Positions 33,803-41,178 of a stretch of DNA of 64,000 bases are shown here, piece after piece. Where the stretch lies: assembly GCA_963692995.1 (NCBI GenBank), contig OY843611.1, positions 868,001 through 932,000 of the forward strand, given 5' to 3'. The notes beneath the pieces are model-generated. The model searched no databases. It saw only the letters and a list, made by a program, of their open reading frames with translations, and was not told the origin of the DNA. This stretch comes from Bin87 sp963692995 (GTDB lineage: Bacteria > Chloroflexota > Dehalococcoidia > Lucifugimonadales > UBA3495). Within the stretch, counting starts at the first letter, position 1. Each line of letters opens with the position of its first letter. The translations under genes and the position numbers were made by a program.

Positions 33803-34513
33803 ATGACGGGCGACAGCGCGCGGCGCTTTCTTACAGCATTGCAGTTGGCCGATTCTTTCTTCCCGTCGGGGATGTATGCTCACTCCCACGGTCTGGAGAG
33901 CATGGTGTCGCGCGGATGGGTCCACGGGGCGCGTGAAGTGAGGGAATACCTGCGGAACCTGCTGGTCTGGTCGGTCTTGCCCTCGGACGGCGTGGCCCTG
34001 GTCAACGCCCGTGCCGCAGCCCGAATGGGAGATTTGGCCATGGCGTGCGACATTGACCGGCATCTGTACTCGATGAAGGCGCCCATGGAATTGCGGCTGG
34101 CTTCCGGTCTCGCCGGCCGCCGCATACTGGACGAAACGATGCCCTTGCTGACCAACCGAGTGGGATCATCCCTTTGTGCCGATTTTCGGCAAATGGTGGC
34201 GAACCGGGATACTCCCGGCACCGGCGCGGTGGCTCTTGGCATAGTGGCCTATGCCGCCGGAATCGACGGCGCAACGGCGTTGCTGGCGTTTTGCCACAGC
34301 TTTGCGGTGGGAGCGCTGGGAGCGGCGCAAAGGTTGCTCCCGTTAACCCACTCTGAGGCCCAGCAAATTCTGTACTCACTGCACGAGCCGGTGGCTGAGA
34401 TGGTTGCAGAAATCGAAACCAGGCCCTGGCCGGATATGACATCATTCACGCCCCAGGCCGACATCGCCTCCATGCTGCATGAACATGATGAGGTTCGTAT
34501 GTTCGCCAGTTGA
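33803..34513 (+). CDS. ureF: Urease accessory protein UreF
   Basis: A 236-residue all-helical UreF. Characteristic pieces are LQLADSFFPSGMYAHSHGLESMV (about 12-34), GVALVNARAAARMGDL (about 67) and the C-terminal PLTHSEAQQILYSLHEPVAEMV (about 180-200). UreF bridges UreD and UreG in the apo-urease activation complex and gates GTP hydrolysis by UreG during nickel transfer. It begins 15 bp after ureC and is followed by ureG 27 bp later. Confidence 0.93.
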   Translation: MTGDSARRFLTALQLADSFFPSGMYAHSHGLESMVSRGWVHGAREVREYLRNLLVWSVLPSDGVALVNARAAARMGDLAMACDIDRHLYSMKAPMELRLASGLAGRRILDETMPLLTNRVGSSLCADFRQMVANRDTPGTGAVALGIVAYAAGIDGATALLAFCHSFAVGALGAAQRLLPLTHSEAQQILYSLHEPVAEMVAEIETRPWPDMTSFTPQADIASMLHEHDEVRMFAS

Positions 34514-34540
34514 CGTGGATTCGGCAACAGGAGAAAACCG

Positions 34541-35164
34541 ATGAACAGAGTTCCGCGAATAGGTGTTGGCGGTCCGGTGGGCTCGGGCAAGACGACGCTG
34601 GTGGAGAAATTGGTCCCCATGCTGTTGGATCGAGGCTGGCGCCCAGTGGTCATTACCAATGACATCTTTACCAGGGAAGACGCCGAGCATGTCACCAACA
34701 CCCTGCGGGGCGTATTGGACATTGGGCGTATCCGCGGCGTCGCCACCGGAGCCTGTCCCCATGCGGCGGTCCGGGAAGACCCCAGCCTGAACCTGCTGGC
34801 CGTGGAAGAGTTGACCAATGCCTACCCCGACTCCAACATAGCGTTGATCGAAAGCGGCGGCGATAACCTTACACTGACCTTCAGCCCCGCCCTGGCGGAT
34901 TACCAGATCTACGTCATCGACGTGGCGGCCGGGGACAAGATTCCCCGCAAGCGCGGACAGGGCATAACGCAAACCGACTTGCTGGTGGTGAATAAGACCG
35001 ACCTGGCTCCTTATGTGGGCGCGGACTTGGCCGTGATGCGCCGCGATTTAGGTACGGTTCGCGGTTCGCGGCCCTACGTTTTCACCAATTGCCGCACCGG
35101 CGAGGGCTTGGAAGATGTGCTGGAGCGGATCTTGCATGCGGTCGGTGAAGCGACAAGCTGCTGA
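34541..35164 (+). CDS. ureG: Urease accessory GTPase UreG
   Basis: A 207-residue SIMIBI GTPase that delivers nickel to UreC. P-loop GVGGPVGSGKTTLVEKL is at residues 8-24; the nickel-binding Cys-Pro-His motif is in TGACPHAAVRED (about 70-80); the guanine-specificity motif is LLVVNKTDLAPYVGA (about 148-162). There is no His-rich N-terminal extension, so it does not supply nickel storage, and since ureE is absent the nickel donor is unknown (HypAB is a possibility). AGGAGAAAACC precedes the ATG. Its 3' end overlaps the ureD start by 29 bp. Confidence 0.95.
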   Translation: MNRVPRIGVGGPVGSGKTTLVEKLVPMLLDRGWRPVVITNDIFTREDAEHVTNTLRGVLDIGRIRGVATGACPHAAVREDPSLNLLAVEELTNAYPDSNIALIESGGDNLTLTFSPALADYQIYVIDVAAGDKIPRKRGQGITQTDLLVVNKTDLAPYVGADLAVMRRDLGTVRGSRPYVFTNCRTGEGLEDVLERILHAVGEATSC

Positions 35165-36041
35165 CATCGGCCCACCGGGGCAACACGGCCTGGCGGAGCT
35201 GGAACTGGAACGCCGGGCCGGCCGCACGCGCTTGACTCGGGTACGCACGCGACCGCCCCTGTTGGTTCAGCCAGCCCTGTACCCCGACGACGGCGCGCCT
35301 GACCTGGCTCAGGTGTTTCTGGCTAATCCAACCGGCGGCCTGCTGGAAAACGATCGCCAGGAAATTTCCGTCACCGTTGGTCCGGGGGCGCGAGCCCATG
35401 TCACCACTCAAAGCGCCACCAAAATACATACCATGGCGGAGGGTCAAGCCGAGCAGCGAGTCGCGCTCAGTGTCGGCTCCGACGGCTATCTGGAGTATTT
35501 GCCCGACCCGCTCATACCCTTTCGTAACGCAAACCTGGTTCAGAACACCATTGTCACCGTAGAACCGGGCGCCGCTTTGGTGTACGGCGACGTGATCACA
35601 CCGGGTCGAGTGGCCGGCGGCGAGGCATTTGAGTATCGAAAGATAAGTGGCCGATTGGCGGTCTTTCGGCAACGAGGGCCGGCAGTATATCGAGAGGCTT
35701 TCGACCTTGCTCCGGCCAACGAAAATCCGATGGGCCGGGCCGTGCTGGGTTCGCCGAACCCTTCCGAAACTGGCCGGGCCGTCTGGCCTACGTTCGCGTC
35801 CATCCTTGTGCTGTGCGACGCGGCGCTGGCGAGCGCCGTTCTTGACCTGGTTCGTGAATCGTGCGCACCTGGCGGCGTTGGGGCCGATGTGGGGGCGTCG
35901 CTGCTGCCCGATGGCAATGGCGTAGGCGTCAAAGTTGTCGGCTCGGATCGCTCGGCCGTTCAATCCGCGGCAACTCGAGTTTGGTTGGCCGCACGCCGCC
36001 GGTTGATCGGAGCGCCTCAACCGGACCTGCGAAAATATTGA
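35136..36041 (+). CDS. ureD: Urease accessory protein UreD (UreH)
   Basis: A 301-residue beta-helical scaffold that binds apo-urease and passes nickel from UreG. Conserved pieces: LVQPALYPDDGAP (about 50), ANPTGGLLENDRQEISVTVGPGARAHVTTQSATKIHTM (about 66-105), and LEYLPDPLIPFRNANLVQNTIVTVEPGAALVYGDVITPGR (about 122-162). The start is in the end of ureG; ATG 35136 keeps the shortest N-terminus, with 35115 (ATG) an alternative. It is the last urease gene; a short stem CAGCATC-TT-GATGCTG follows at 36079-36094. Confidence 0.9.
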   Translation: MRSVKRQAADIGPPGQHGLAELELERRAGRTRLTRVRTRPPLLVQPALYPDDGAPDLAQVFLANPTGGLLENDRQEISVTVGPGARAHVTTQSATKIHTMAEGQAEQRVALSVGSDGYLEYLPDPLIPFRNANLVQNTIVTVEPGAALVYGDVITPGRVAGGEAFEYRKISGRLAVFRQRGPAVYREAFDLAPANENPMGRAVLGSPNPSETGRAVWPTFASILVLCDAALASAVLDLVRESCAPGGVGADVGASLLPDGNGVGVKVVGSDRSAVQSAATRVWLAARRRLIGAPQPDLRKY

Positions 36042-36197
36042 GCAGGTATCGCCAGCAGACCAAAGGCAGGGAATACACCAGCATCTTGATGCTGCTGATG
36101 TAACCCTTAGCCCGGCGCAGCAGCCGGTTCGACTTGCCCCGCCAAGACCGCCCTCCCCGGCGCCGTGCGGCCGAGAAGTGATAGGAAATCAAGAAAT

Positions 36198-36284
36198 TGG
36201 TGCCGAGGGAGGGACTCGAACCCACACACCTCAGGAAGGTAGCGGATTTTAAGTCCGCCGCGTCTGCCGTTTCGCCACCTCGGC
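36198..36284 (-). tRNA. tRNA-Leu (anticodon TAA)
   Basis: Class II cloverleaf of 87 nt including an encoded CCA. Acceptor GCCGAGG pairs with CCTCGGC, followed by A-CCA. The anticodon stem CGGA/TCCG encloses CTTAAAA, so the anticodon is TAA (Leu, UUA codons). The long variable arm reads ...TACCTTCCTGAGGT..., and the T arm GTGTGGGTTCGAGTCCC is canonical. Confidence 0.95.
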
Positions 36285-36392
36285 ACTAGCCCAATAAAAG
36301 GGCGCAACGCCGTTGGTCGCACAGCGCTGCGCCTATCCGCTACATTGGTCAGATTGATGGCCTATTTGTTGGCTGGGTCAAGGGCAAGTTAA

Positions 36393-36469
36393 TGGAGGCG
36401 ACGGGCGGATTCGAACCGCCGAATAGAGGTTTTGCAGACCTCCGCCTTAGTCCACTTGGCTACGTCGCC
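36393..36469 (-). tRNA. tRNA-Cys (anticodon GCA)
   Basis: 77-nt cloverleaf with encoded CCA. Acceptor GGCGACG pairs with CGTCGCC, discriminator T. The anticodon stem GAGGT/ACCTC carries the loop CTGCAAA, anticodon GCA. T arm GGCGGTTCGAATCCGCC. It lies between the two Leu tRNA genes on the same strand. The spacers of about 110 and 67 bp hold nothing I can name. Confidence 0.95.
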
Positions 36470-36536
36470 CCGTTAGATTGCCCCAATACCGATTCGGATC
36501 CGGATTGCGTTCTCGGATACGTCGCAGAACGTTACA

Positions 36537-36623
36537 TGGTGCCGAGAGCGGGACTTGAACCCACACGAGCGAAAGCTCACGGCCCCCTCAAGACCGCGTG
36601 TCTACCTATTCCACCACCTCGGC
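36537..36623 (-). tRNA. tRNA-Leu (anticodon GAG)
   Basis: Class II cloverleaf, 87 nt with encoded CCA. Acceptor GCCGAGG pairs with TCTCGGC (one G-U). The anticodon stem CGGTC/GGCCG encloses TTGAGGG, anticodon GAG (Leu, CUC/CUU). Variable arm CGTGAGCTTTCGCTCG. First gene of the three-tRNA cluster on the minus strand. Confidence 0.95.
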
Positions 36624-36751
36624 TGGATCATGCTGGAAGTATATCACAGAGTGGGAAGCCACTGTCAAACGCGGCGAAGGGCGATTGGCAACGCTAACTT
36701 GCGTTGCCAAAGCCGGGCTGATGCGGTCCGCCACATTTCGGCGCCAAATGG

Positions 36752-37084
36752 CTAATTGACCTGGTGCTCGCGGTTCAGCAAATCTTTTGCTATCTCGCCA
36801 ATATTGGCTTCCCTGCAATCTCGCAGGGCCGAATAGACGGATCGCTTGATGGCGTCCATTTTCCAAGCTTCGTAATCGGTAGCGGTCTGGTACTCGTTCT
36901 TCACCGCGATCAGCTGTCGTAACGTTTCCAGGTAGTGAGCTTGCAGGGGGGTCAAAGATTCGGCTTCGTAATCCTCAACCTCGGGGCCGGCCTGCTGCTC
37001 AACCCCAATTGGCGCAGCGCTCACTACCGGCTGTTCGTTTTCGAATCCGCTGACTTCAGTGTCGTCTTTTGGTGATGCGCTCAT
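36752..37084 (-). CDS. Conserved-looking acidic hypothetical protein
   Basis: A 110-residue soluble protein, not recognised. The N-terminal 55 residues are acidic and disordered-looking (ASPKDDTEVSGFENEQP). The C-terminal half is probably a small helical domain with several charged helices (LQAHYLETLRQLIAVKNEY, DAIKRSVYSALRDCREANIGEIAKDLLN). ATG 37084 is chosen because the residues upstream (to 37144) are Pro/Ser/Gly-rich and unlike a coding start. It lies downstream of dnaK on the same strand, separated by about 220 bp, and upstream of the tRNA cluster. It could be a ribosome- or chaperone-associated factor, but that is only a guess. Confidence 0.5.
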   Translation of the reverse strand: MSASPKDDTEVSGFENEQPVVSAAPIGVEQQAGPEVEDYEAESLTPLQAHYLETLRQLIAVKNEYQTATDYEAWKMDAIKRSVYSALRDCREANIGEIAKDLLNREHQVN

Positions 37085-37301
37085 TGCGTTTCTCCCGACT
37101 TCCGGCGGGGTGGCGCCCGCCGGGGATGGTGAGCTCAGTGGCATTATAGCACTTCAGGGCGGTGTCCGGCACGGCGCTTCCGTTAGTTTACAAGCGTTTT
37201 ACTTTTTGCAGCCCGGTTGTCCTGGCGTTGCATAGGGATCTAATCCAGGGGTCATCAGTGGCACTGCCGGCGCCGATTGGCTGCTCCGGCGCGGGTCGCC
37301 C

Positions 37302-39188
37302 CTAAACCTCTCGGAACTCACCCTCCACGGTGTCGTCGGAGTCAGGCCCGGAGGTTCCGTCACTGGAGCCGCCGGCGCCCGGCTGGGAGTACACCGCCTG
37401 GCCAACCCGCTCCAGCGCCGCGTTTAGCTCGGTCATGGCGGTCTGCATCTGGGCAACGTTGTTGGCGGCGATAGCGTTGCGCAAATTCTCCAGTTTGGTC
37501 GCGGCGTCGGCCTTGAGCTCGGCGGGCAGGGTTTCGGCGTGCTCGTTCAGCAAGCGTTCAGCTGAGTACGCCAGACTGTCGGCCTGGTTGCGCGTCTCTA
37601 CTTCCGCGCGACGCTGCCGGTCGGCCTCTTCATTGGCCTGCGCTTCCGTCATCATCCGGTCGATGTCCTCTGGAGAGAGACCGCTGCTGGTCTGGATGAC
37701 GATGCGTTGCTCCTTGCCAGTGCCCTTATCCTGGGCGGAAACGCTGAGGATGCCGTTGGAATCGATGTCGAAAGTGACGTCGATCTGGGGCACGCCCCGG
37801 GGAGCGGGCAGGATGCCGTCCAGCATGAACCGGCCGATGGTCTTATTGTCGGCGGACATGGGACGCTCGCCCTGGATCACGTGGATGTCCACGCTGGGCT
37901 GGCCGTCGGCAGCCGTGGTGAAAGTTTCCGTCTTCCGGGTTGGGATGGTGGTATTTCGCGGGATCAGAGCTGTGGTCACGTTGCCCAGGGTCTCGATGCC
38001 CAGAGTTAGGGGGGTAACGTCAAGCAGGACGATGTCGCCGACTTCTCCGCCCAAGACGCCGGCCTGGATGGCGGCCCCCATCGCCACGGCCTCGTCCGGG
38101 TTCACGGTACGGGATGGCTCCTTGGCGAAGATCTGCTGTACTTTGGCATGCACCGCCGGCATACGGGTCATGCCGCCGACCAGAATAACGTCGTTGATAC
38201 TGCCGGATGAGATGCCAGCGTCGGTCAGCGCCTGACGGCAGGGACCTTCAGTGCGGTCGATCAAGCCGCCCACCAGTTGCTCAAGGCGGGAGCGGCTGAT
38301 TGGCTTTACCAGGTGCTGCGGCCCGCTGGCGTCGGCGGTAATGAATGGTAGATTGATCTCCGTTTCCAAGGTGCTGGAAAGTTCGATCTTGGCGCGCTCG
38401 GCGGCATCCCGCAGCCTCTGGAGGGCCATGCGATCCTGGCCCAGGTCGATGCCGGTTTCCGCGCGAAACTCCGTTACCAGCCAGTTGAGGATGGCCTCGT
38501 CGAAGTCGTCACCGCCGAGGTAAGTGTCCCCATTAGTGGAAAGCACTTCAAACACCCCGTCGCCCAGGTCCAATATGGTGATGTCGAAGGTGCCGCCGCC
38601 CAGGTCGAACACGGCGATCTTGGAGTCAGTGTTCTGGTGGTCCATGCCATATGCCAGCGCGGCGGCGGTAGGTTCGTTGATAATGCGTTTGACGTCCAGG
38701 CCCGCAACCTTTCCGGCGTCCACGGTGGCCTGCCGTTGCGAGTCGTTGAAATAGGCGGGCACGGTGATAACGGCTTCGGTAATGCGCTCGCCCAGCCTGG
38801 CCTCGGCATCCTGGCGGATTTTCTGCAAGATCATGCTGGAGATTTGAGGTGGGGCATAAGATTGGCCGGCCATCTCAACGTTAGCGTCGCCGTTGTCGCC
38901 GGCCACGACCTTGTAGGGCAGACGACGGGCGGCGTCCTGAACTTCCGGCTCGTCGAAACGGCGACCCATCAGGCGTTTGACTGAAAAGATGGTGTTGTCG
39001 GGGTTGGTTACGGCCTGCCTCTTGGCAGTCTGGCCCACGTACCGCTCCCCACTGCGCGCGTTCACGGCCACCACCGACGGCGTGATGCGGTTCCCCTCGG
39101 CGCTCTCCACCACCTCGGCCTCGCCGGCTTCGATTACCGCAGCCACCGAGTTGGTGGTGCCGAGGTCTATGCCCAGGATCTTTGCCAT
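37302..39188 (-). CDS. dnaK: Chaperone protein DnaK (Hsp70)
   Basis: A 628-residue Hsp70. Signatures: ILGIDLGTTNSVAAVIEAGE (residues 4-23), IAVFDLGGGTFDITILDLGD (about 189-208), and VILVGGMTRMPAVHAKVQQIF (about 326-346). The linker and substrate domain follow (DIVLLDVTPLTLGIETLG). The lid ends in a Gly/Ser/Asp-rich tail with the EGEFREV ending, near the usual DDTVEGEFREV. GAGGAGTTACGACA precedes the ATG. Encoded last in hspR-grpE-dnaK; no dnaJ follows. DnaK assists folding in the cytosol with GrpE as nucleotide exchanger. Confidence 0.97.
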   Translation of the reverse strand: MAKILGIDLGTTNSVAAVIEAGEAEVVESAEGNRITPSVVAVNARSGERYVGQTAKRQAVTNPDNTIFSVKRLMGRRFDEPEVQDAARRLPYKVVAGDNGDANVEMAGQSYAPPQISSMILQKIRQDAEARLGERITEAVITVPAYFNDSQRQATVDAGKVAGLDVKRIINEPTAAALAYGMDHQNTDSKIAVFDLGGGTFDITILDLGDGVFEVLSTNGDTYLGGDDFDEAILNWLVTEFRAETGIDLGQDRMALQRLRDAAERAKIELSSTLETEINLPFITADASGPQHLVKPISRSRLEQLVGGLIDRTEGPCRQALTDAGISSGSINDVILVGGMTRMPAVHAKVQQIFAKEPSRTVNPDEAVAMGAAIQAGVLGGEVGDIVLLDVTPLTLGIETLGNVTTALIPRNTTIPTRKTETFTTAADGQPSVDIHVIQGERPMSADNKTIGRFMLDGILPAPRGVPQIDVTFDIDSNGILSVSAQDKGTGKEQRIVIQTSSGLSPEDIDRMMTEAQANEEADRQRRAEVETRNQADSLAYSAERLLNEHAETLPAELKADAATKLENLRNAIAANNVAQMQTAMTELNAALERVGQAVYSQPGAGGSSDGTSGPDSDDTVEGEFREV

Positions 39189-39224
39189 TGTCGTAACTCC
39201 TCAAACTAGTTTTGTCAGCACATC

Positions 39225-39252
39225 CGTCATGCCGGCGCAAGCCGGCATCCGG
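39225..39252. repeat. Family A hairpin repeat between dnaK and grpE
   Basis: Inverted repeat ATGCCGGC-GCAA-GCCGGCAT with the family's CGTC prefix and CCGG suffix. Immediately to its right, at about 39262-39285, a copy of another short repeat (GGCGAAT...ATTCGCCCCTAC, family C, also at 59283) overlaps the grpE stop codon. Both lie inside the grpE-dnaK spacer and could modulate the ratio of the two mRNAs. Confidence 0.75.
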
Positions 39253-39282
39253 TCTCTCCGCAAGGCGAATGACGATTCGCCC

Positions 39283-39915
39283 CTACTGGTTCACCACCAC
39301 TTGCGCTACCTGGACCACCCGGTCATGGAGGAGATAGCCCTGCCGCAGCACCTCTACGATGGAACCGGAGTCGGCGTCTCCGACCTGGGCGATGCCCACC
39401 GCTTCATGCAGTTCCGGGTTGAATGGTTCGCCCAGTGATTCGATGCGGGTAACGCCTTCCGATTCGAGAAAGCCGGCCAGTTTGCGCTGGATCAGTCGTA
39501 CTCCTTCCACCCAGGAATCGGCGACGTTTTCGTCCGGGCCGGCGCCGTTTTTTTCCAGATGGTTCACCGCAAGATCCAGCTCATCGACGATTGGCAAGAG
39601 ATGCACCAGCAGGCGGCTGTTGGCGCGTCGTTGAATGTTCAGCCGTTCCTCGTCATGGCGGCGCCGAGCATTGGCGAGGTCGGCCTGTCCGCGCTGAGCG
39701 GCGTCGGCCCGCCGGGCGATTTCCTCATTGGCTTCGGCCAACGCGGCGCGGAGCATGGTGGCCTCCTGTTCCGGCGTCAACGGTGGTTCGTCAGCCGGCG
39801 CAGGGTCGGGGTCGCCGGCTCGGTCCGGAGCGGCGTAGAACTCGGACGCCGGCATCTCCCGGCTTGCTTCGTCGGGACCGTTCTCGTTGGGCAAGTGGGT
39901 TTGCTCGTTTTCCAT
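39283..39915 (-). CDS. grpE: Nucleotide exchange factor GrpE
   Basis: A 210-residue GrpE. The long N-terminal helix (LTPEQEATMLRAALAEANEEIARRADAAQRGQAD) is a coiled coil (about 45-80). The family core follows: ANARRRHDEERLNIQRRANSRLLVHLLPIVDELDLAVNH and the C-terminal beta-domain GVTRIESLGEPFNPELHEAVGIAQV...VLRQGYLLHDRVVQVAQVVVN. It releases ADP from DnaK and acts as a thermosensor. The first 40 residues are acidic and Pro-rich. It lies between hspR and dnaK on the minus strand; hairpin repeats flank both ends. Confidence 0.93.
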   Translation of the reverse strand: MENEQTHLPNENGPDEASREMPASEFYAAPDRAGDPDPAPADEPPLTPEQEATMLRAALAEANEEIARRADAAQRGQADLANARRRHDEERLNIQRRANSRLLVHLLPIVDELDLAVNHLEKNGAGPDENVADSWVEGVRLIQRKLAGFLESEGVTRIESLGEPFNPELHEAVGIAQVGDADSGSIVEVLRQGYLLHDRVVQVAQVVVNQ

Positions 39916-39935
39916 TTAATGATTTCCCATACTGC

Positions 39936-39963
39936 CGTGATTCCCCCGAAAGCGGGAATCCGG
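39936..39963. repeat. Family A hairpin repeat between grpE and hspR
   Basis: 28-nt unit with ATTCCC-CCGAAAGC-GGGAAT as inverted core. It occupies most of the 68-bp hspR-grpE gap, so any attenuation between these two genes would act here. Confidence 0.75.
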
Positions 39964-39983
39964 TGTAGAAATTTTAGGTGCGA

Positions 39984-40511
39984 TCAGTCTGGCGCGGGTA
40001 GGCTGAGACTGGCGCAGAGTTGGGAGACCTCCTCCCGGATAGCAGCGGTGATGTCAGGGTCTCCGGTGGAGCGGGTCAACCGGTGGGAGAAAACGCTGAG
40101 ATTGTTGACTAACTTCAGCGCGAATTCAACCCCGGCAAGGTTCAGCCCTAAATTATCCATCAAATGCCGGATGAGCATGACCTGGCGCAGATCTTCCGGG
40201 GAGTACAGGCGTAACATTCCGACGGTTCGCACGGGTTGGATCAGCCCCAGACGTTCATACTTGCGCAGCGTTTGGGGGTGCATCTCCAGGAGGCGAGCCG
40301 CCACCGAAATAATATACACCCCCTCCAATTCCAGGTTGGTTGCAGCATCGTCCTCCGACGCGGCGGCGGTTGTTTTTGAAGAGGCGTTGCCGTTGGAGCT
40401 GCGGGCAAGGGCCGGGGATAGACCTTCCGGCCAGTCCGGCGGGCCGTCGGCGATGGGGTCGGGGTAAGTTTTCAGGCGACCCCTCGTGCCGCGTGTCCAT
40501 TGTTGTTGCAT
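39984..40511 (-). CDS. hspR: HspR-like MerR-family heat-shock repressor
   Basis: A 175-residue MerR-type regulator. The N-terminal 60 residues are a low-complexity extension; the winged-helix core reads YIISVAARLLEMHPQTLRKYERLGLIQPVRTVGMLRLYSPEDLRQVMLIRHLMDNLGLNLAGVEFAL (about 66-132). The MHPQTLRKYERLGL and NLAGVE blocks are those of HspR, repressor of dnaK operons in Actinobacteria. The ATG at 40511 (MQQQW) follows a strong GGAGGAG; the frame stays open to a GTG at 40541. It is the first gene of hspR-grpE-dnaK, so autorepression through the palindrome at 40550-40584 is likely. It lacks the C-terminal Cys sensor of other MerR proteins. Confidence 0.88.
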   Translation of the reverse strand: MQQQWTRGTRGRLKTYPDPIADGPPDWPEGLSPALARSSNGNASSKTTAAASEDDAATNLELEGVYIISVAARLLEMHPQTLRKYERLGLIQPVRTVGMLRLYSPEDLRQVMLIRHLMDNLGLNLAGVEFALKLVNNLSVFSHRLTRSTGDPDITAAIREEVSQLCASLSLPAPD

Positions 40512-40549
40512 CGCAGGAAGCTCCTCCGTGAATTTAATCACATTGCTAC

Positions 40550-40594
40550 CGTGTCAATATAACAGTTGACACGATACGTGTCAACTTGTATTAT
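40550..40594. promoter_or_regulatory. Divergent promoters sharing a palindromic operator (probable HspR site)
   Basis: Half-sites CGTGTCAA (40550-40557), TTGACACG (40566-40573) and CGTGTCAA (40577-40584). The last two form a perfect palindrome with a 3-bp centre. Plus-strand promoter: TTGACA 40566-40571, 17-bp spacer, TATTAT 40589-40594, toward the small zinc-ribbon genes. Minus-strand promoter: TTGACA (complement of 40579-40584), 17-bp spacer, TATATT (complement of 40556-40561), toward hspR-grpE-dnaK. Both -35 boxes are within the palindrome, so a bound dimer would block both. The site differs from the classical HspR box (CTTGAGT-N7-ACTCAAG). Confidence 0.75.
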
Positions 40595-40773
40595 TCTACG
40601 AAAGGGCAAGTTGCCGGATACGGCCGGCGTGGCGTCAACAAAGGCCGGCCGTCGAAGGCTGCAATCCAGTCAACGGCTTTCCACGTATATCGAGTGAACC
40701 GGGAGGTCCGGGGCCGATAGAAAGCGCACTGGATAACGAAGTCCTGCGCAGTCCAAACCGGGAGGAATGCAGC

Positions 40774-40884
40774 ATGCTGAGTACTGAGCAGTTTCAACGC
40801 TGCACGTGCGGGTATCAGCGCTATACCCGCCGTTGCCCCGGTTTCTGGCGGCGCGTCGCCGCCGCCGTATTCGGAAGGAGGTAA
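40774..40884 (+). CDS. 36-residue Cys/Arg-rich small ORF (leader of zinc-ribbon gene)
   Basis: ATG 40774 follows a GGGAGGAATGCAGC ribosome-binding site and encodes MLSTEQFQRCTCGYQRYTRR plus 16 more residues ending VFGRR, 36 in all. The Cys-x-Cys pair with a later Cys, and many Arg residues, suggest a half zinc-ribbon or RNA-binding leader. Its TAA stop (40882-40884) lies inside the GGAAGGAGGTAA ribosome-binding site of the next gene, whose ATG is two bases further on, so ribosomes terminating here would be placed on that start. It follows the divergent heat-shock-type promoter by about 180 nt. Confidence 0.55.
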   Translation: MLSTEQFQRCTCGYQRYTRRCPGFWRRVAAAVFGRR

Positions 40885-40886
40885 CC

Positions 40887-41096
40887 ATGAAACTGAAGTT
40901 CAACGCTTGCCCCAAATGCCGCGGCGACCTGGAAATCCGCCGGGACGTTTACGGTATGTTCGTCAGCTGCCTCCAGTGTGGACTCCAGCGAGACCTGGAC
41001 GCGCCGAACCAGGCCATTGATCTCGCCAGGCCGGAACCGGCCAAGGCCGCCGAGGCAGCGTTTGACGCGCACGAAGAGTTGCTCAAGGCCGCGTGA
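40887..41096 (+). CDS. Small zinc-ribbon protein, possibly heat-shock-controlled
   Basis: A 69-residue protein: MKLKFNACPKCRGDLEIRRD and MFVSCLQCGLQRDLD give two CxxC knuckles, followed by a helical Ala/Glu-rich tail. AAGGAGG precedes the ATG. It is controlled, with the preceding small ORF, by the promoter that shares its operator with hspR-grpE-dnaK. Homologous zinc ribbons are known in Chloroflexota and related lineages but I cannot name a function. A strong family B hairpin follows at 41124 and probably terminates transcription. An RNA-binding or ribosome-associated stress role is a reasonable guess only. Confidence 0.7.
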   Translation: MKLKFNACPKCRGDLEIRRDVYGMFVSCLQCGLQRDLDAPNQAIDLARPEPAKAAEAAFDAHEELLKAA

Positions 41097-41123
41097 CCTA
41101 TTTCCGGTTGGCGGACCAAGTTA

Positions 41124-41150
41124 CCGGGGCGGGTTCCAGACCCGCCCCGG
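41124..41150 (+). terminator. GC hairpin terminator (family B) after the zinc-ribbon gene
   Basis: Perfect 10-bp arms CCGGGGCGGG / CCCGCCCCGG around TTCCAGA, followed by TTTGGTTCTC. It lies 28 bp after the zinc-ribbon stop and before the convergent sulfite-oxidase-like gene. Same hairpin family as those at 3121 and 7846. Confidence 0.6.
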
Positions 41151-41178
41151 TTTGGTTCTCGTTGGCGCGCCCGCGTAG

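Noticed and set aside
32708..34063. 451-residue minus-strand open frame over ureC and ureF
   Set aside because: Antisense shadow of conserved urease genes, rich in His/Arg/Gly with no family resemblance.
40550..40584. CIRCE element (HrcA site) at the heat-shock operon
   Set aside because: The half-sites are TTGACACG/CGTGTCAA, not TTAGCACTC/GAGTGCTAA, and the adjacent regulator is of HspR type.
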